64,000 bases of DNA, from NCBI GenBank assembly GCA_963575645.1, contig OY754466.1:2396001-2460000 (forward strand), given 5' to 3'. This document shows positions 1 through 11,375 of this stretch, one piece after another. The position numbers were made by a program, and so were the translations under genes. This stretch comes from Xanthostigma xanthostigma. Its lineage: Eukaryota > Arthropoda > Insecta > Raphidioptera > Raphidiidae. The notes under the pieces are model-generated. The model ran no database searches and had not been told where the DNA came from. It saw only the letters and a program-made list of their open reading frames with translations. Position 1 is the first letter of the stretch, and each line of letters begins with the position of its first letter.

Positions 1-589
1 ACGTAAGTTTGTAACATGAATATTATTTAATTCAACATATTTATTAACGTAAGTTTGTAGCAAGAATATTATTTAATTTAACATATTAATTAACGTAAGT
101 TTGTAACATGAATATTATTTAATTCAACATATTAATTAACGTAAGTTTGTAGCAAGAATATTATTTAATTCAATACATTTATTAACGTAAGTTTGGGACA
201 TGAACATTATTTAATTCAACATATTTATTAACGTAAGTTTGTAGCAGGAATATTATTTAATTCAATACATTTATTAACGTAAGTTTGTAACATGAATATT
301 ATTTAATTCAACATCTTTATTAACGTAAGTTTGTAGCAAGAATATTATTTAATTCAATACATTTATTAACGTAAGTTTGTAACATGAATATTACTTAATT
401 CAATACATTTATTAACGTAAGTTTGTAACATGAACATTATTTAATTCAATACATTTAATAATTTAAGTTTTATTTAACATGAACACTACTTCCTAGTTCA
501 TACGCTCCGCTGCCATCTTGCCTCTGTTTCTCTACATGATCACCAGAGTACACCAGTGGCGGCGTGGCTTTTTAAGACGTGGTGTTACA
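1..589 (+). repeat. Family A minisatellite element, left end outside window
   Basis: About ten head-to-tail copies of a 46-bp AT-rich unit (starts ACGTAAGTTTGTAACATGAA; boundaries at 1, 47, 93 and so on) run to about 465. Two unit types alternate, one with GTAACATGAA and one with GTAGCAAGAA. The array is followed by a unique tail module (about 478-589) holding CTCCGCTGCCATCTTGCC and GGCGGCGTGG and ending in TGTTACA. The same array-plus-tail arrangement recurs at 5051-5874, 9942-10926 and 55741-56568, so it is a dispersed element with an internal minisatellite. The superfamily is not recognised; no coding capacity is seen. Confidence 0.85.
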
Positions 590-988
590 AGTTTATTCGA
601 AACTCACGGAGTTTTATTTAATAGTAGAGACAGAAAACATCATCGTTCAAATTGAAAATTGACGATGACAATGATGTAATAACCGATATGAGTAATGAGA
701 TTTATTTCAGTCATTATTTTGTCAGAAAGGTAAAAGTCAACCGTCCTCACAAAGCATTGTGTGGAACCCGAACAAAGCATACATTTATATAGGAAGGTTT
801 TACATTTTTAATCATTGGTATACGTTTTACTAATTAACATAAATGGTCCGTTTTGCATAGTGATAAACAGAACGCGAAGTCGCGCTATTTAATGTTTCAT
901 TGTAAAGACGAACTGCCGAGTTAATTATTTTATTCTTAATGAACTGTCTTTTCATCTGCCTTTCAGCCTTTCTTCTAATTATTAGAAT
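590..988. other. Unassigned sequence
   Basis: No gene, tandem repeat or recognisable element end is seen in this stretch. Confidence 0.4.
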
Positions 989-1021
989 ACCAGCGGCCCG
1001 GCCCGGTTTCACCCGGTTGCG
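989..1021 (-). mobile_element. Helitron-like 3' end fragment
   Basis: On the minus strand this reads GGGTGAAACCGGGCCGGGCC followed by GCTGG. It matches the terminal block of family C (3578-4329, 21163-21715, 58420-58770), except that the last four bases are CTGG, which still fits the Helitron CTRR rule. No matching 5' end was found nearby, so it is a fragment. Confidence 0.45.
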
Positions 1022-1206
1022 ATAATATCGGCAAATTGTGCAATTTCATTAAGCGCCGAAAAGTTTGATCTGATTTCGCTAGGTGGCAGTGCCCGATGGC
1101 TCATACTGCTAGTTGCCGCTTGGTGTACTACAGTGACGCGCCATTTGAACGTAACCAGTTGCGCTCGCCTACTTGATGTCGCTACATGATACGGATGCAG
1201 TTTTTT

Positions 1207-1771
1207 TGAAGTAAAACTTCTTTAGGCACGCTTGACTTGGGGAGTAAGCTGGTAAATGCCTGACGGAAGTGAATCATCGTGACGAGGCGAACGGTAGTTG
1301 AGAGGGAGATATAAGTTAGTGAAGATAGTAAGAGAGAGAGAGTTACGTTTCGTATATTGAAAGTTGAGAGGGAGATATAAGTTAGTGAGTGCGACAAAGA
1401 CGAAGCATTAATCGAAAGTCTTTTTTTTCTTTTTGACAATTATTTTACTTTTAAAATGAAAACAATTGTTTTTGTATCAAAAATACATTTCATCGAATTT
1501 TGCTGCATTTGGTAACGGGAAATAATGTAGGTTAGTTAATAAATCCTTTCAAATGTATTATAAATTATGCTTATAAATATATATGTACATATTTTGCCTA
1601 TTAATTAATCAAAAATTATATTTTAAACATTTCGTCTTTGTACATATGTTACAGAGTGAGGTTATATTGTGTCGTTAAATCAGGATGTCTAATCAAAATA
1701 TGGTGATAGGTTATCGAATATTATTGTATCATTATTATATATTATATATGCCAGGAAGAAGTTTTACTTCA
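1207..1771 (+). mobile_element. TIR element with GAAGTAAAACTTC ends
   Basis: Bounded by TGAAGTAAAACTTCTTTAG on the left and AAGAAGTTTTACTTCA on the right, which are inverted copies of each other; each is also nearly palindromic. A reverse-strand copy lies at 52587-53210 and a 5'-truncated copy ends at 51920. Homology between copies continues about 30 bp past the right palindrome (to GCACACTCGC), so the true right boundary may be near 1800. No coding sequence is seen; it is a non-autonomous element of unassigned superfamily. Confidence 0.6.
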
Positions 1772-1799
1772 GTCGTGTGGTCTAACGCACACTCGCTTT

Positions 1800-3260
1800 T
1801 TTTACAAAATACCGTTATTTATCTAACGAAATAGCTAAAAAGACATAACAACGTCCCATCACAGCGTCGCGCCAATTGTACGTTTTTACTCCCAGGCAAG
1901 CGCGCGATTATAGGTTTCACATAAAAAATGGACTTTATTTGCTTTGTTCGCTCGGCGAATAGTTATAATTAGGTAGCTGTCGTCAATATAGTATTATTAT
2001 GAAAACCTTGTCAAGTTTTTCTAACTATATATATTTGTCAATCATTAGTCATTACAGAATGTTGTGTTGAAAAAATATAAGCATGTATAGAAAGAAAAGT
2101 TATATAAAACCCATAATAATAACACAGATTATAGACTGCGATAAACTATCTTCAATTTCCTTTGGCCTTTTACATATTTCAGGCGCACACACAAAAAACA
2201 CAGGGTTTGTATAAAGATAATTAGAACAATAATTTCTGAGCTATAAGCTGAACACTCTCTGTTCAAAAAATTAACTCGAGTAAGGACAATTTTTTTCAGT
2301 CACAAAAGAAAACAGCTGACAAAGACTAGTGCCATTTATGAAAGTGTTTAAATAGAAAGTTTCAGTAGAAATAACAAAACAGCTGAAAAATATTTTTTTC
2401 TTCTTAATACACTGCAATAAAAGCTTATCTATTAAAAGTATTTTTTATTTCAATATTTCCAAATTTTTAGTTAAGTAACCTACGCATTCTCCATACCTAA
2501 TGGAAGAAAAAGGTCATCGGCCATCTTGGGGCGTCTGTCATATTACGTTTGGAATGACGTCACATAGCTTGCCGTATTCTACTCGTCAAATCCTTTCTTT
2601 TGGATAACCACGCCAAGGGAGTTGTAAAGAAACAGACAATCCGCCATCTTGGGTCGTCCGCCATATTGGATTTATATAGTGTATCGCACTGTCACCGGAC
2701 AAAGACACGTCTGCAAAACTTCAAAGCACTAGCTTCATCAAAACTAATCGAAATTTTGATTGCAAAAATGTTTGAATAAAATCTTGTAATAAAAATATGA
2801 AAAATTCAACATACGCGATTTTGCCTTACGGTCACAGATGTAAACATTATTAATTACTTAGAATACGATCGTAAATTAGCAGCATAACAATGTCAGAGTG
2901 ATTGAAATAACGGATATAAAATGAAATTAAGGGTTTCGTTTTTTCAAGTAACGAAGTATAAAAGGGTCCGGGTAGGGTTAGCATGAGGTCAGTAGGTAGA
3001 GCAAAGGACAGCTCTAACGAATAAAGGTATACGGGCACGCAATATTCGGCTACACGAAATCGAAAGAGAAACTTTCATTATTATGCACGAAAAATAACAA
3101 TAAGCAATACAGAAATGTCAGAACGGATAAAAAATATACTCGACTGACGCAAATTTTATTATAATGTTATTACAGCACAACTAGTTATTATGACGTAAAA
3201 GAAGAATGCGGAAAATCGTGAAAATCGCTTCTTTCAAAAAACAAAATGAGGTTATTAATT
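1800..3260. other. Unassigned AT-rich sequence with degenerate GCCATCTTGG repeat
   Basis: No gene is seen. At 2515-2555 and 2640-2680 there are two related blocks with GCCATCTTGGG followed by a CCATATT-type core and a nearby GACGTCAC. They look like degenerate reverse-strand relatives of the 120-bp tandem repeat at 15253-15545. Confidence 0.35.
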
Positions 3261-3267
3261 CGACAGT

Positions 3268-3545
3268 AAATAAAATTATCGACCAATTTTTCAGACAATA
3301 TATTAACAAAAAATATAATTAATACATTAACGTTTCAATCTGGATTTAGACCTTCCTCAGAACTGATCTAAAAAATATAAAAAATAATTAATATTTTAAT
3401 TTCTAATTCGCTTTATGTAAAATTCTTTCAAAATTGAAACGTTAATGTATTAATTATATTTTTTGTTAATACCTATATTGTCTGAAAAATTGGTCGATAA
3501 TTTTATTTACTGAAAAGAGTTCTAATCAGACGTTAATCAAAGATT
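3268..3545. mobile_element. Foldback element with hammerhead-like motif (family F)
   Basis: Left arm (AAATTATCGACCAATTTTTC, AATACATTAACGTTTCAATC) is repeated inverted on the right (GAAACGTTAATGTATTAATT, GAAAAATTGGTCGATAATTT). Relatives are at 25890-26238, 36826-37308, 40702-40830 and 44125-44338. The minus strand at 3331-3360 reads CTGAGGA, a short hairpin, then GAAACGTT, which resembles the core of the hammerhead ribozymes reported in Penelope-like retroelements. The Penelope-like origin is inference; no reverse transcriptase is present. Confidence 0.6.
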
Positions 3546-3577
3546 TGATTATTAATTCGTCATCTAACTATATTATA

Positions 3578-4329
3578 CTAGCGGTCCCGTCCGGTTTCAC
3601 CCGGGTGCAAAAAAACGAATGGGGAAGGGAGGGACATGAGTAAGCACATTCATCTGAGTTTACCGAGATGAATGTTGGGTTCAAATTTTTTGCAGTTTTC
3701 CCTGCTTTATTACTAATTTTAAACTCAAACCTCCATTTTTGATGAAAATATTTTTTTTAAGTAATAATTATTTTTTTTAAATCAATAATTAATTACTGTA
3801 TAATTAATAAAATATAATAAATATTTAATTGAAAACACTGAAGGAAAATTATTTTTATATATAGGTACTGTAATAGTTTTCATATGAGCTATTATTTAGA
3901 TTTATTTAATTTTAATTAGTCGTAAATAAAACTTAAATAAATTTAAATTATAGCCTAGAAGAGAAAATAAAAAAAAACATTAAAAATTATTCGTCCAAGG
4001 TGGGGCTCGAACCCACGACCCTGAGATTGAGTCGAGCGCTCTACCGACTGAGCTAACCGAGCTACTGTTCGTGTGCCGCTAATATTGGGATATTCAGTTA
4101 GGGCATTTCAGCTGAATATAAGTATATTGTGAAAAATTTTGACTGACATTCTGCAACAGTTTTCATTGATTTTCCGCTCCTATTAGTCGTAGCGTGATAT
4201 TATATAGCCTATAGCCTTCCTCGATAAATGGGCTATCCAACAAAAAATTTTTTTTCAATTCGAACCAATAGTTTCTGAGATTAGCGCGTTCAAACAAACA
4301 AACTCTTCAGCTTTATATATTAGTATAGA
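3578..4329 (-). mobile_element. Complete Helitron-like element (family C) with tRNA-like insert
   Basis: Read on the minus strand it starts TCTATACTAATATATAAAGC and ends GGGACCGCTAG. The base before TC is A and the base after CTAG is T, matching insertion between A and T without target duplication, as known for Helitrons. A GC-rich block (CCCGGGTGAAACCGG) that can pair lies just inside the 3' end. There is no Rep/helicase coding, so it is non-autonomous. It carries a tRNA-like segment (3991-4066) at the same relative place as the copy at 21163-21715. Confidence 0.75.
3991..4066 (-). tRNA. tRNA-like sequence inside family C Helitron
   Basis: On the minus strand there is a strong A box (TTAGCTCAGTCGGTAGAGC) and B box (GGTTCGAGCCC) at normal spacing. 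The acceptor stem pairs poorly and the anticodon arm is irregular, so this is probably a tRNA pseudogene or SINE head rather than a working tRNA. A diverged counterpart sits in the same internal position of the family C copy at 21163. Confidence 0.5.
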
Positions 4330-4958
4330 TAACTAGTAGCCCGAATTTGTAGATTGCTACCGTTTACTCAGCGACTTACGTTGCAAAATTGTTCTCCACG
4401 AAAAGCGCTTTTATTTTAACGATAGGGGAAAAATCGAAGGCGTGTTTCTCAATTATCAAGCTACAACTTTAGGCAAAAAATGTAATTCGAAACAAAATAT
4501 GCCGTCGACTGATCTAATATTATTGAACTTAATATGTAAAAACACTGTAAAAAAATTAGAAATATAAAAAAAACTAAAATATTAACTTGCCGTTAGCGTT
4601 ATTTGACCAATAATAAAATGCCAATTATCTATTTTTCGAGTAGGATCAATTTAAAATGTTTTTATGTGTAGTCACAATTTAAATAGGTATGATTTTCTGA
4701 CAAAGCAATATTTCACAAGAATCACACTGTATATCAACATAATAACAAGTAAGAAATAAGTAAGAAACTTCTATAATTGATATGTCAAATTTCTTGAAAT
4801 TATGTAAGCTGCCTTCAGGTAACACACGGATAATATTATTTCAACTTTGCCGCATAAAAGACGAAATACAAACGATAATATAGTTTTACTGCAACTATGA
4901 ACAAAACTAAACATATAGTCGAAACAAAGACCTACTAAAATATGCAAGCGAACAGAAA
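4330..4958. other. Unassigned AT-rich sequence
   Basis: No reading frame, tandem repeat or element end is recognised here. Confidence 0.35.
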
Positions 4959-5050
4959 TCTATCTATATCTATATAAAGCTGAAGAGTTTGTTTGTTTGT
5001 TTGGTTGAACGCGCTAATCTCAGGAACTACTGGTTCGAATTCAAAAAATT
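4959..5050 (+). mobile_element. Family C Helitron 5' end, interrupted
   Basis: The 5' block of family C (AAAGCTGAAGAGTTTGTTTG, GAACGCGCTAATCTCAGG, ACTACTGGTTCGAATT) is present but breaks off where the family A array begins at about 5051. No matching 3' end follows, so this is a truncated copy or one disrupted by family A. Confidence 0.6.
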
Positions 5051-5874
5051 CACAATTATTATTATTTTATTCAACATATTTATTAACGTAAGTTTGTAAC
5101 ATGAATATTATTTAATTCAACATATTTATTAACGTAAGTTTGTAGCATGAATATTATTTAATTCAACACATTTATTAATTGAAGTTTTGACGTGATAACG
5201 TCTTATAAATTGATGAATCACCAATCTTATAAATTGATAAAACACCGGCTGCATGCACGAAAAAGTGTAACGTTCCTAACGTAACGTTCGTAACGTAACG
5301 TTCCGCCTGACCCTGTGCGTGCTTTTCTCGAAAACGGCCCTAACGATTTGGATGAAATTTACTGAAAAGGGATTTTGGGGGGCAAAAAATCGTTTTAGCT
5401 AGGTCTCATCTCTCGAAAAAATCGTTTTCATACAAATTTTATCATTATAAAAATCAATTTTTTGACGTATGAAAATACTTAAATATTGTAAGTAGGTTTT
5501 GGAATTTTATATAAACAGTGAAACAATTGTTTTCAAAATATTATGACAGCTAATCTTTGAGACTTAAAATAAATACGAAAGAAAGAAAGTTAAAAAAGCA
5601 ATTATATTATATGGTGAGTAATTTTAATAAATAAAATTAACCTGAAGCGAAAGATGCAATATCATAGATTCGAATTATTATAATTATTATATAAATTTAG
5701 GTTATGTATTACGGAATACGTTATCACGTAAAACTATCGTCCGTAAACCGACTTTACAGACAACCATTTTTTTTTTAACATGAACACTACTTCGTAGTTC
5801 ATACGCTCCGCTGCCATCTTGCCTTTGTTTATCTACACCAGTAGCGGCGTGGCTTTTTAAGACGTGGTGTTACA
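5051..5874 (+). mobile_element. Family A element interrupted by family B
   Basis: About three 46-bp units (5065-5180) and the family A tail (5777-5874, ending TGTTACA) are separated by a complete family B element (5185-5776). In uninterrupted copies, for example at 10800-10815, the sequence AAGTTT runs straight through a T tract into AACAT, which identifies the insertion point as the T tract. Confidence 0.75.
5185..5776 (+). mobile_element. Family B T-tract element, long form
   Basis: Begins TTTTGACGTGATAACGTC and ends ACGTTATCACGTAAAAC, CCGACTTTACAGACAACCA, then a T run. GACGT-GATA-ACGTC at the left and TACGT-TATC-ACGTA at the right are small hairpins and inverted copies of each other. This form has an internal block of about 380 bp (GAAAACGGCCC, TAGCTAGGTCTCATC) shared with the copy at 28702. 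No coding capacity is seen. Subterminal inverted repeats and T/T insertion are reminiscent of Helentron-type elements, but that is inference. Confidence 0.75.
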
Positions 5875-5879
5875 TAATG

Positions 5880-6040
5880 GGTTTGTTCCAAGAAGTTGGG
5901 ACCGGAAAAAACCGTCACAGTCTTGCTACTGCGCAAGACTATCAAGTGCGATAGCTTAAAAATCGATATAAACAGTTTCGTTTTAGCTACTGCGCAAGAC
6001 GGCGACGGTTCTGTTACCGTTCTCTGGCTTCTTGGAACAC
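5880..6040. mobile_element. MITE with GTTCCAAGAAG ends
   Basis: Left GTTTGTTCCAAGAAG and right CTTCTTGGAACAC are inverted, with CGGTTCTGTTACCGTTCTC inside and two CTACTGCGCAAGAC blocks in the middle. TAATG occurs on both flanks (5875-5879 and 6041-6045), a possible target duplication. It is a diverged relative of the MITE at 30661-30820 and of the fragment at 14518-14590. Confidence 0.55.
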
Positions 6041-6059
6041 TAATGTAAACCGATGTTTC

Positions 6060-7005
6060 GAGCTTTATTAAAGTAGGTACCCCCCAGGTCAGTCCAACGG
6101 CTCCCAATATCACCACTTTGGAAAATATTTTGATGTAAATTGTAAACGATATAAATTCATGCCACGAATTTCCACAAATGTTTTGCGGACCGCGGTTTAA
6201 GTGCCGCTGTTTTATGCGATGTATACAATATATTATTATTATAGCTTTTTGACAACGAAATCCCTACGCTGAAATATAATAAACTTACAATCAATAAAGT
6301 CTTACAAACTGACCTTTTGGTAAATAACGGTAATTTTCACGTCATTGTACATCGTTTCTGAAAGGTAGCAATGTCATAAAAATCAATATATTATGTCTCA
6401 CGTTAACATTTTGTCATTCAATAACAAGCACTATTTATTTAATGAATTTACATTATTTAAGAATGAATAATTTATTTTGCTTGTTTATTTCTTACCTATA
6501 CTGTTGTAGATATATTATACATTTTATGGAAATCTGAAAAATGTCACGTGAAAAATTAAAACACACACACAGAGAGAGGTATATTAGTAACATATACTTT
6601 TATTCTATACTGAGCATAGGAATAAAATCGCAATCGAACTATTAGGGTTCAAACATATACTTCTGTCTTTTTTTACGCCGTAAGCACTGGCGTATCCAGA
6701 AGGGCAAAACAAGCACGAGGTACCCGGCTTAAGAAATTTCTAATTTGCCCCCTCCTGGGCCAAAAGCTGGGTACGCCCATGTTAACGTCATAGAAAAAGA
6801 CAAAGTTTTTGAAACAGAGATACCTTATTCAGATTGAATGCAAGTGCATCAACCAATCCTATCATCGGAGAAATCAGGGAATTACTTCGAAGAAAGAGAC
6901 GCAGATATATTTTCAATACGCTTTGTTGCGTTCACTCACCGCACATTGAGTAGATAGGCAAATGATTCATATAGTTAATTAATAGATATATGATTAGTAA
7001 TAATA
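6060..7005. other. Unassigned sequence
   Basis: AT-rich, no gene. A short ACACACACACAGAGAGAG simple repeat is near 6564. Confidence 0.35.
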
Positions 7006-7190
7006 GATATTAGTAGGAGAGGTATCCAAACATTTTTGGGTAGGTATTTGAAGCAACCTGAAAATGTATTTAAGACTACTTTTGTAATGTCAACACAAAA
7101 AATCGAAAACCTGGCTAACGGGTCTAGCCAAGCCTTGAATGTTTTAACTTTGCAAAGTTCTTGAGGCATTTTGAAATTTTGATGTCCTCA
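7006..7190 (-). repeat. Dispersed repeat shared with 12960-13155
   Basis: About 180 bp (GTAGGAGAGGTATCC, TGGGTAGGTATTTGA, CTAGCCAAGCC, TTGAGGCATTTTGAA) recurs diverged at 12960-13155 in the same orientation. The open frames across it are short and unlike any protein I recognise. It is an unclassified dispersed repeat. Confidence 0.5.
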
Positions 7191-7240
7191 AATTTAGTAA
7201 TTTAACAAAATAAGAAAGAAACACGGCCAAATCATTTAGT

Positions 7241-7350
7241 CGGTAGAAAATTTTTTTATCTAATTTTTGATAGTAGCATTTTGTAGACAAACAAATTTCT
7301 CACAAAAAAGGAATTCGTTATTTTTAAAGATATATTCATTAATCAACAAA
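7241..7350 (+). repeat. Half copy of the 11097-11375 foldback
   Basis: TTTTTGATAGTAGCATTTTG, CACAAAAAAGGAATTCGTTA and AAAGATATA match the left arm of the foldback at 11097-11375. The opposite arm is missing. Confidence 0.45.
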
Positions 7351-7379
7351 GCTGACGTAAAATCATCTTAGAAGAGCGT

Positions 7380-8215
7380 TATGCGACCAAAACTCAAATT
7401 TATACAAAAAAAACCCCTTTGCACTCCGGGAGTGCCGGCAAAAGTGAAAACTTTAATATTAACGTCTTACGAATTTTCGATCAAAATGGTTTGTATCATA
7501 GATTGCATTTTTATGTACGATATTTCAACGCTAGATGTCTAACGTTGTATAAATAAAAGTTTCCGTCTTACGCATTTTCGATCAGGACACGTGACCCTGA
7601 CGCGAGTTTAACATTTTTTACCCATTACAAAAAAAGTGTACAACGCCGCTAAAGAAGTTTTCACTTCAAAAAATCCTACTGAACATTGTTGGTTTTAATA
7701 AATTGCCTGTTTTAAATGCATTAAAAAAAATTCAACTGTCCAAAATATTGATCAAAATTAGATATTCCGATCATTTTTTAGGAAGATTATTGTTATACGA
7801 TGCGGTGCAGGCCCGCCATACGCCATAATGTGTTTTGTCACGATTGGCCGCCGCAGGCCCGGGCCTACAGGGCTTCAGGGCTAATCCGCCACTGCCTCTA
7901 TACGTTTACATTTTACAAATTGATTTTGGCGTCTGTAAGTGGAAACACAAACAATATGTATCCGTAATACAAATGTAGTTAGATGTAGAGAGATAAAGAC
8001 ATTCGTCCCAACCCTAGGTGCGGCTTTTAACATCGTTCACAAGGGTGTTATAGCCACTGTAATTTGCACTTGTCAACAAGACTTACGCCGCACTCTATGA
8101 CCGATGTAAACATTGCAACTTCATATCTATTCTGAACACAATCTTTGCTTTCTTACAAAAACGTTCCACCAACACACTGCGATGAGATTGGAGCCTCGTC
8201 TTGCAGTGGATACAT
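7380..8215. other. Unassigned sequence
   Basis: No gene or clear repeat. The block ATTTTCGATCA near a TTACG motif occurs twice (7468 and 7567), suggesting a small local duplication. AAGAAGTTTTCACTTCA near 7656 is a variant of the palindromic motif found at 1207. Confidence 0.3.
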
Positions 8216-8311
8216 ACATTAAGTAGGTTAAGTTACATTAAGTAGGTTAAGTTACATTAAGTAGGTTAAGTTACATTAAGTAGGTTAAGTTACATTAAGT
8301 AGATTAAGTTA
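8216..8311 (+). repeat. 19-bp tandem repeat
   Basis: Five copies of a 19-bp unit, ACATTAAGTAGGTTAAGTT; the last has one change (AGATTAAG). Confidence 0.95.
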
Positions 8312-8350
8312 CGTTTGTTAATTGAAATGTAAACTGCAAAGGTAGTATCA

Positions 8351-8814
8351 TATATATTAATACGCTAAGGTTAAAGATGTGTGCCTCCCTTTTTAGAAAA
8401 AACCTTCAATTTCTCCACATAAATTATATATCATTTTACAGATAATTGCTTGCTCTACTGACATTGACAACTAAAAAATTTATTATTGCTATTGTTTTTG
8501 TAAATTAATTAAATTAATTAAACTCTGAACGGCGTAACGTTAACACTTCGATCTGTCATCTGACTTTTATATTGTAAAATGTAAATACTGCATACTGCCA
8601 TCTGACGGGCAACGCTGAACAACGCTTTTGCTACTTGCGCCTCTATTAGACAATTTTAGTAAAATATTTCTTTTACAACAAAAAGAAGAACGTTATAAGC
8701 AGTGTGCAAAATTAGAAACGAATTGAATACCTGCAATCATATTTAAAAAATAATTTTGTAAAGTGATAATTATTATACTTATTCAGTGCGAATATTTCGC
8801 ACAGGTCACGCTAG
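8351..8814 (+). mobile_element. Helitron-like family D, copy 1
   Basis: Starts TATATTAATACGCTAAGG and ends with the hairpin GCGAA-TAT-TTCGC, eleven bases, then CTAG (8811-8814) and T. A short hairpin about 11 nt before CTRR is the known Helitron 3' signature. It is about 130 bp shorter than copies at 32549 and 47341 because internal CTGCCATCTGACGG modules are missing. There is no coding sequence. It abuts copy 2 head-to-tail. Confidence 0.7.
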
Positions 8815-9386
8815 TATATATTAATACGCTAAGGTTAAAGATGTTTGCCTCCCTTTTTAGAAAAAACCTCACTATTTCTCCACATAAATTATATATCATT
8901 TTACAGATAATTGCTTGCTCTACTGACATTGACAACTAAAAAATTTATTATTGCTTTTGTTTTTGTAAATTAATTAAAATACAGCAACGCTGAACAACGT
9001 CTGCCATCTGACGGCTTTAATTTTGAAACAACGTCAACACTTCGATCTGTCATCTGACCTTCATATTGTAATACAACAGACACAATTCTGCATACTGCCA
9101 TCTGACGGCTTTAATTTTGAAACAGCGAGCAACGCTGAACAACGTCACAGCAATGCTGCATGATGCCATCTGACGGCTTAGCTCAACGCTTTTGCTACTT
9201 GCGCCTCTATGACAATTTTAGTAAAATATTTCTTCGATCTGTCATCTGAGCTTCATATTGTAATACAACAAAAAGAAGAACGTTATAAGCAGTGTGCAAA
9301 ATTAGAAACGAATTGAATACCTGCAATCATATTTAAAAAATAATTTTGTAAAGTGATAATTATTATTATACTTATTTAGTGCTCAA
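8815..9386 (+). mobile_element. Helitron-like family D, copy 2, 3'-truncated
   Basis: Begins directly after the CTAG of copy 1 with the same 5' block. It contains repeated modules (CTGCCATCTGACGGC, TTCGATCTGTCATCTGA, AACGCTGAACAACGTC) and stops at TTATTTAGTGC, just before the terminal hairpin. Confidence 0.7.
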
Positions 9387-9941
9387 TCTCAGAGCGGACG
9401 CAACAAACAGAATAGATGTGCTGCATTATGACAACACATCGCGTACACACTACATAAACACAATACGTAAGTCTGGTGGTTTATTTACGTTAACGGAGTC
9501 GCTCGCCTCGATGGTAAACGGCACGAGCAACGGTTCTAGTACTCTGCTATCCTGTTTTACACTGTGTAGTTGAACTTGTGAAAGTTTATTGTATTTGAAC
9601 GACAAGTTAATTTTATAAGAAAACAGATTAAATCGAAACATGCTTCCCTTAAATAATAACTTCTTGTTTATTATATCCACCGCTCCGTACAGCGAATTCA
9701 CTGGTTTTATAATGAAAAAGTAAACTTAAAGTAATTAATGTTTTCCATGTAGTTGTTTCAGATATTGTTTTTGACGTAACTTACACAATTTTAATTTCAA
9801 TTAAAAAGAAGCAAATCTACAATCTTTTATAAACACAGAAACTCTTTGGTTAACCAAGATTATCATCGTTACAAGCAAATGCAAAATGAAGCTCGATTCT
9901 TTGTTCTTATACATTTAATAAAATTGTTGCGTACAAGATTT
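9387..9941. other. Unassigned sequence
   Basis: Short open frames exist on both strands at 9379-9701 but overlap and resemble nothing known; I do not call a gene. Confidence 0.3.
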
Positions 9942-10926
9942 TGTAACAAGTATTATTATTTTATTCAACATATTTGTTAATAAAGTTTGTAAAAATTATT
10001 ATTATTTATTAACATAAGTTTGTAACATGAATATTTTATAATTCAACATATTTATTAACATATTTATTAACGTAAGTTTGTAGCAAGAATATTATTTAAT
10101 TCAATACATTTATTAACGTAAGTCTGTAACATGAATATTATTTAATTCAACATATTTATTAACGTAAGTTTGTAACATGAATATTATTTAATTCAACATA
10201 TTTATTAACGTAAGTCTGTAACATGAATATTATTTAATTCAACATATTTATTAACGTAAGTTTGTAACATGAATATTATTTAATTCAACATATTTATTAA
10301 CGTAAGTTTGTAACATGAATATTATTTAATTCAACATATTTATTAACGTAAGTTTGTAACATGAATATTATTTAATTCAACATATTTATTAACGTAAGTT
10401 TGTAACATGAATATTATTTAATTCAACATATTTATTAACGTAAGTTTGTAGCAAGAATATTATTTAATTCAATACATGTATTAACGTAAGTCTGTAACAT
10501 GAATATTATTTAATTCAACATATTTATTAGCGTAAGTTTGTAACATGAATATTATTTAATTCAACATATTTAATAACGTAAGTTTGTAACATGAATATTA
10601 TTTAATTCAACATATTTATTAACGTAAGTTTGTAGCAAGAATATTATTTAATTCAATACATTTATTAACGTAAGTCTGTAACATGAATATTATTTAATTC
10701 AACATATTTATTAACGTAAGTTTGTAACATGAATATTATTTAATTCAACATATTTATTAAAGTAAGTTTGTAACATGAATATTATTTAATTCAACACATT
10801 TATTAATTTAAGTTTTTTTAACATAACCACTAGTTCATACGCTCCGCTGCCATCTTGCCTCTGTTTTTCGATATGACCACCAGGGTACACCAGTGGCGGC
10901 GTGGTCTTTTAAGACGTGGTGTTACA
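9942..10926 (+). mobile_element. Family A minisatellite element, full-length candidate
   Basis: Starts TGTAACA (9942-9948) and ends TGTTACA (10920-10926), a 7-bp terminal inverted repeat. ATTT flanks both sides (9938-9941, 10927-10930), a possible target duplication. About seventeen 46-bp units fill 9960-10812, followed by the conserved tail with GGCGGCGTGG. No coding sequence. Variant units (GTAGCAAGAA with AATACATTT) are interspersed periodically, which suggests segmental expansion. Confidence 0.75.
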
Positions 10927-11096
10927 ATTTTTCATTTTAACTCTATCCCGGTAGGAGCCACGAGACGTATCGCTCTGTGCATGGAGATGGAGAAACCAAT
11001 TGAAATATGCGTGAGATTTGAAAGCAGTAGTGTATACGTGAAACCTAATTTAATTAACATAGGAAAAAACGACGTTTTTACACAAACATGGGACCG

Positions 11097-11375
11097 CTGG
11101 TAGAATTTTTTTTATTTTTGATAGAAGCATTTCGTAGAGAATTAAATTTCTTACAAAAAAGGTCTTTAGTACTAAATCCGTGAATTCGTTATTTTCAAAG
11201 ATATAGTCGTTTAAACATTCACATAAAATCGGATTTCATAATGTTTAAACGAGCATATCTTTGAAAATAATGAATTCCCGGATTTAGTACTAAGGACCTT
11301 TTTTTTGGAGAATTTAATTCTTAATAAATTGCTGCTATCAAAAATTAGAAAAAATATTTTTTCTACCAGGTGTCT
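11097..11375. mobile_element. Foldback element, about 130-bp arms
   Basis: The left arm (GGTAGAATTTT, TTTTTGATAGAAGCA, TTTAGTACTAAATCC, TTCAAAGATATAG) returns inverted from 11238 to 11370 (CATATCTTTGAAAATAATGA, GGATTTAGTACTAA, TGCTATCAAAAATTAG). The loop is only about 14 bp. A half copy is at 7241-7350. Confidence 0.7.

Noticed and set aside
1..465. Possible CRISPR-like array from regular 46-bp repeats
   Set aside because: There are no variable spacers between conserved repeats; the whole unit repeats, so this is a minisatellite in a eukaryotic element.
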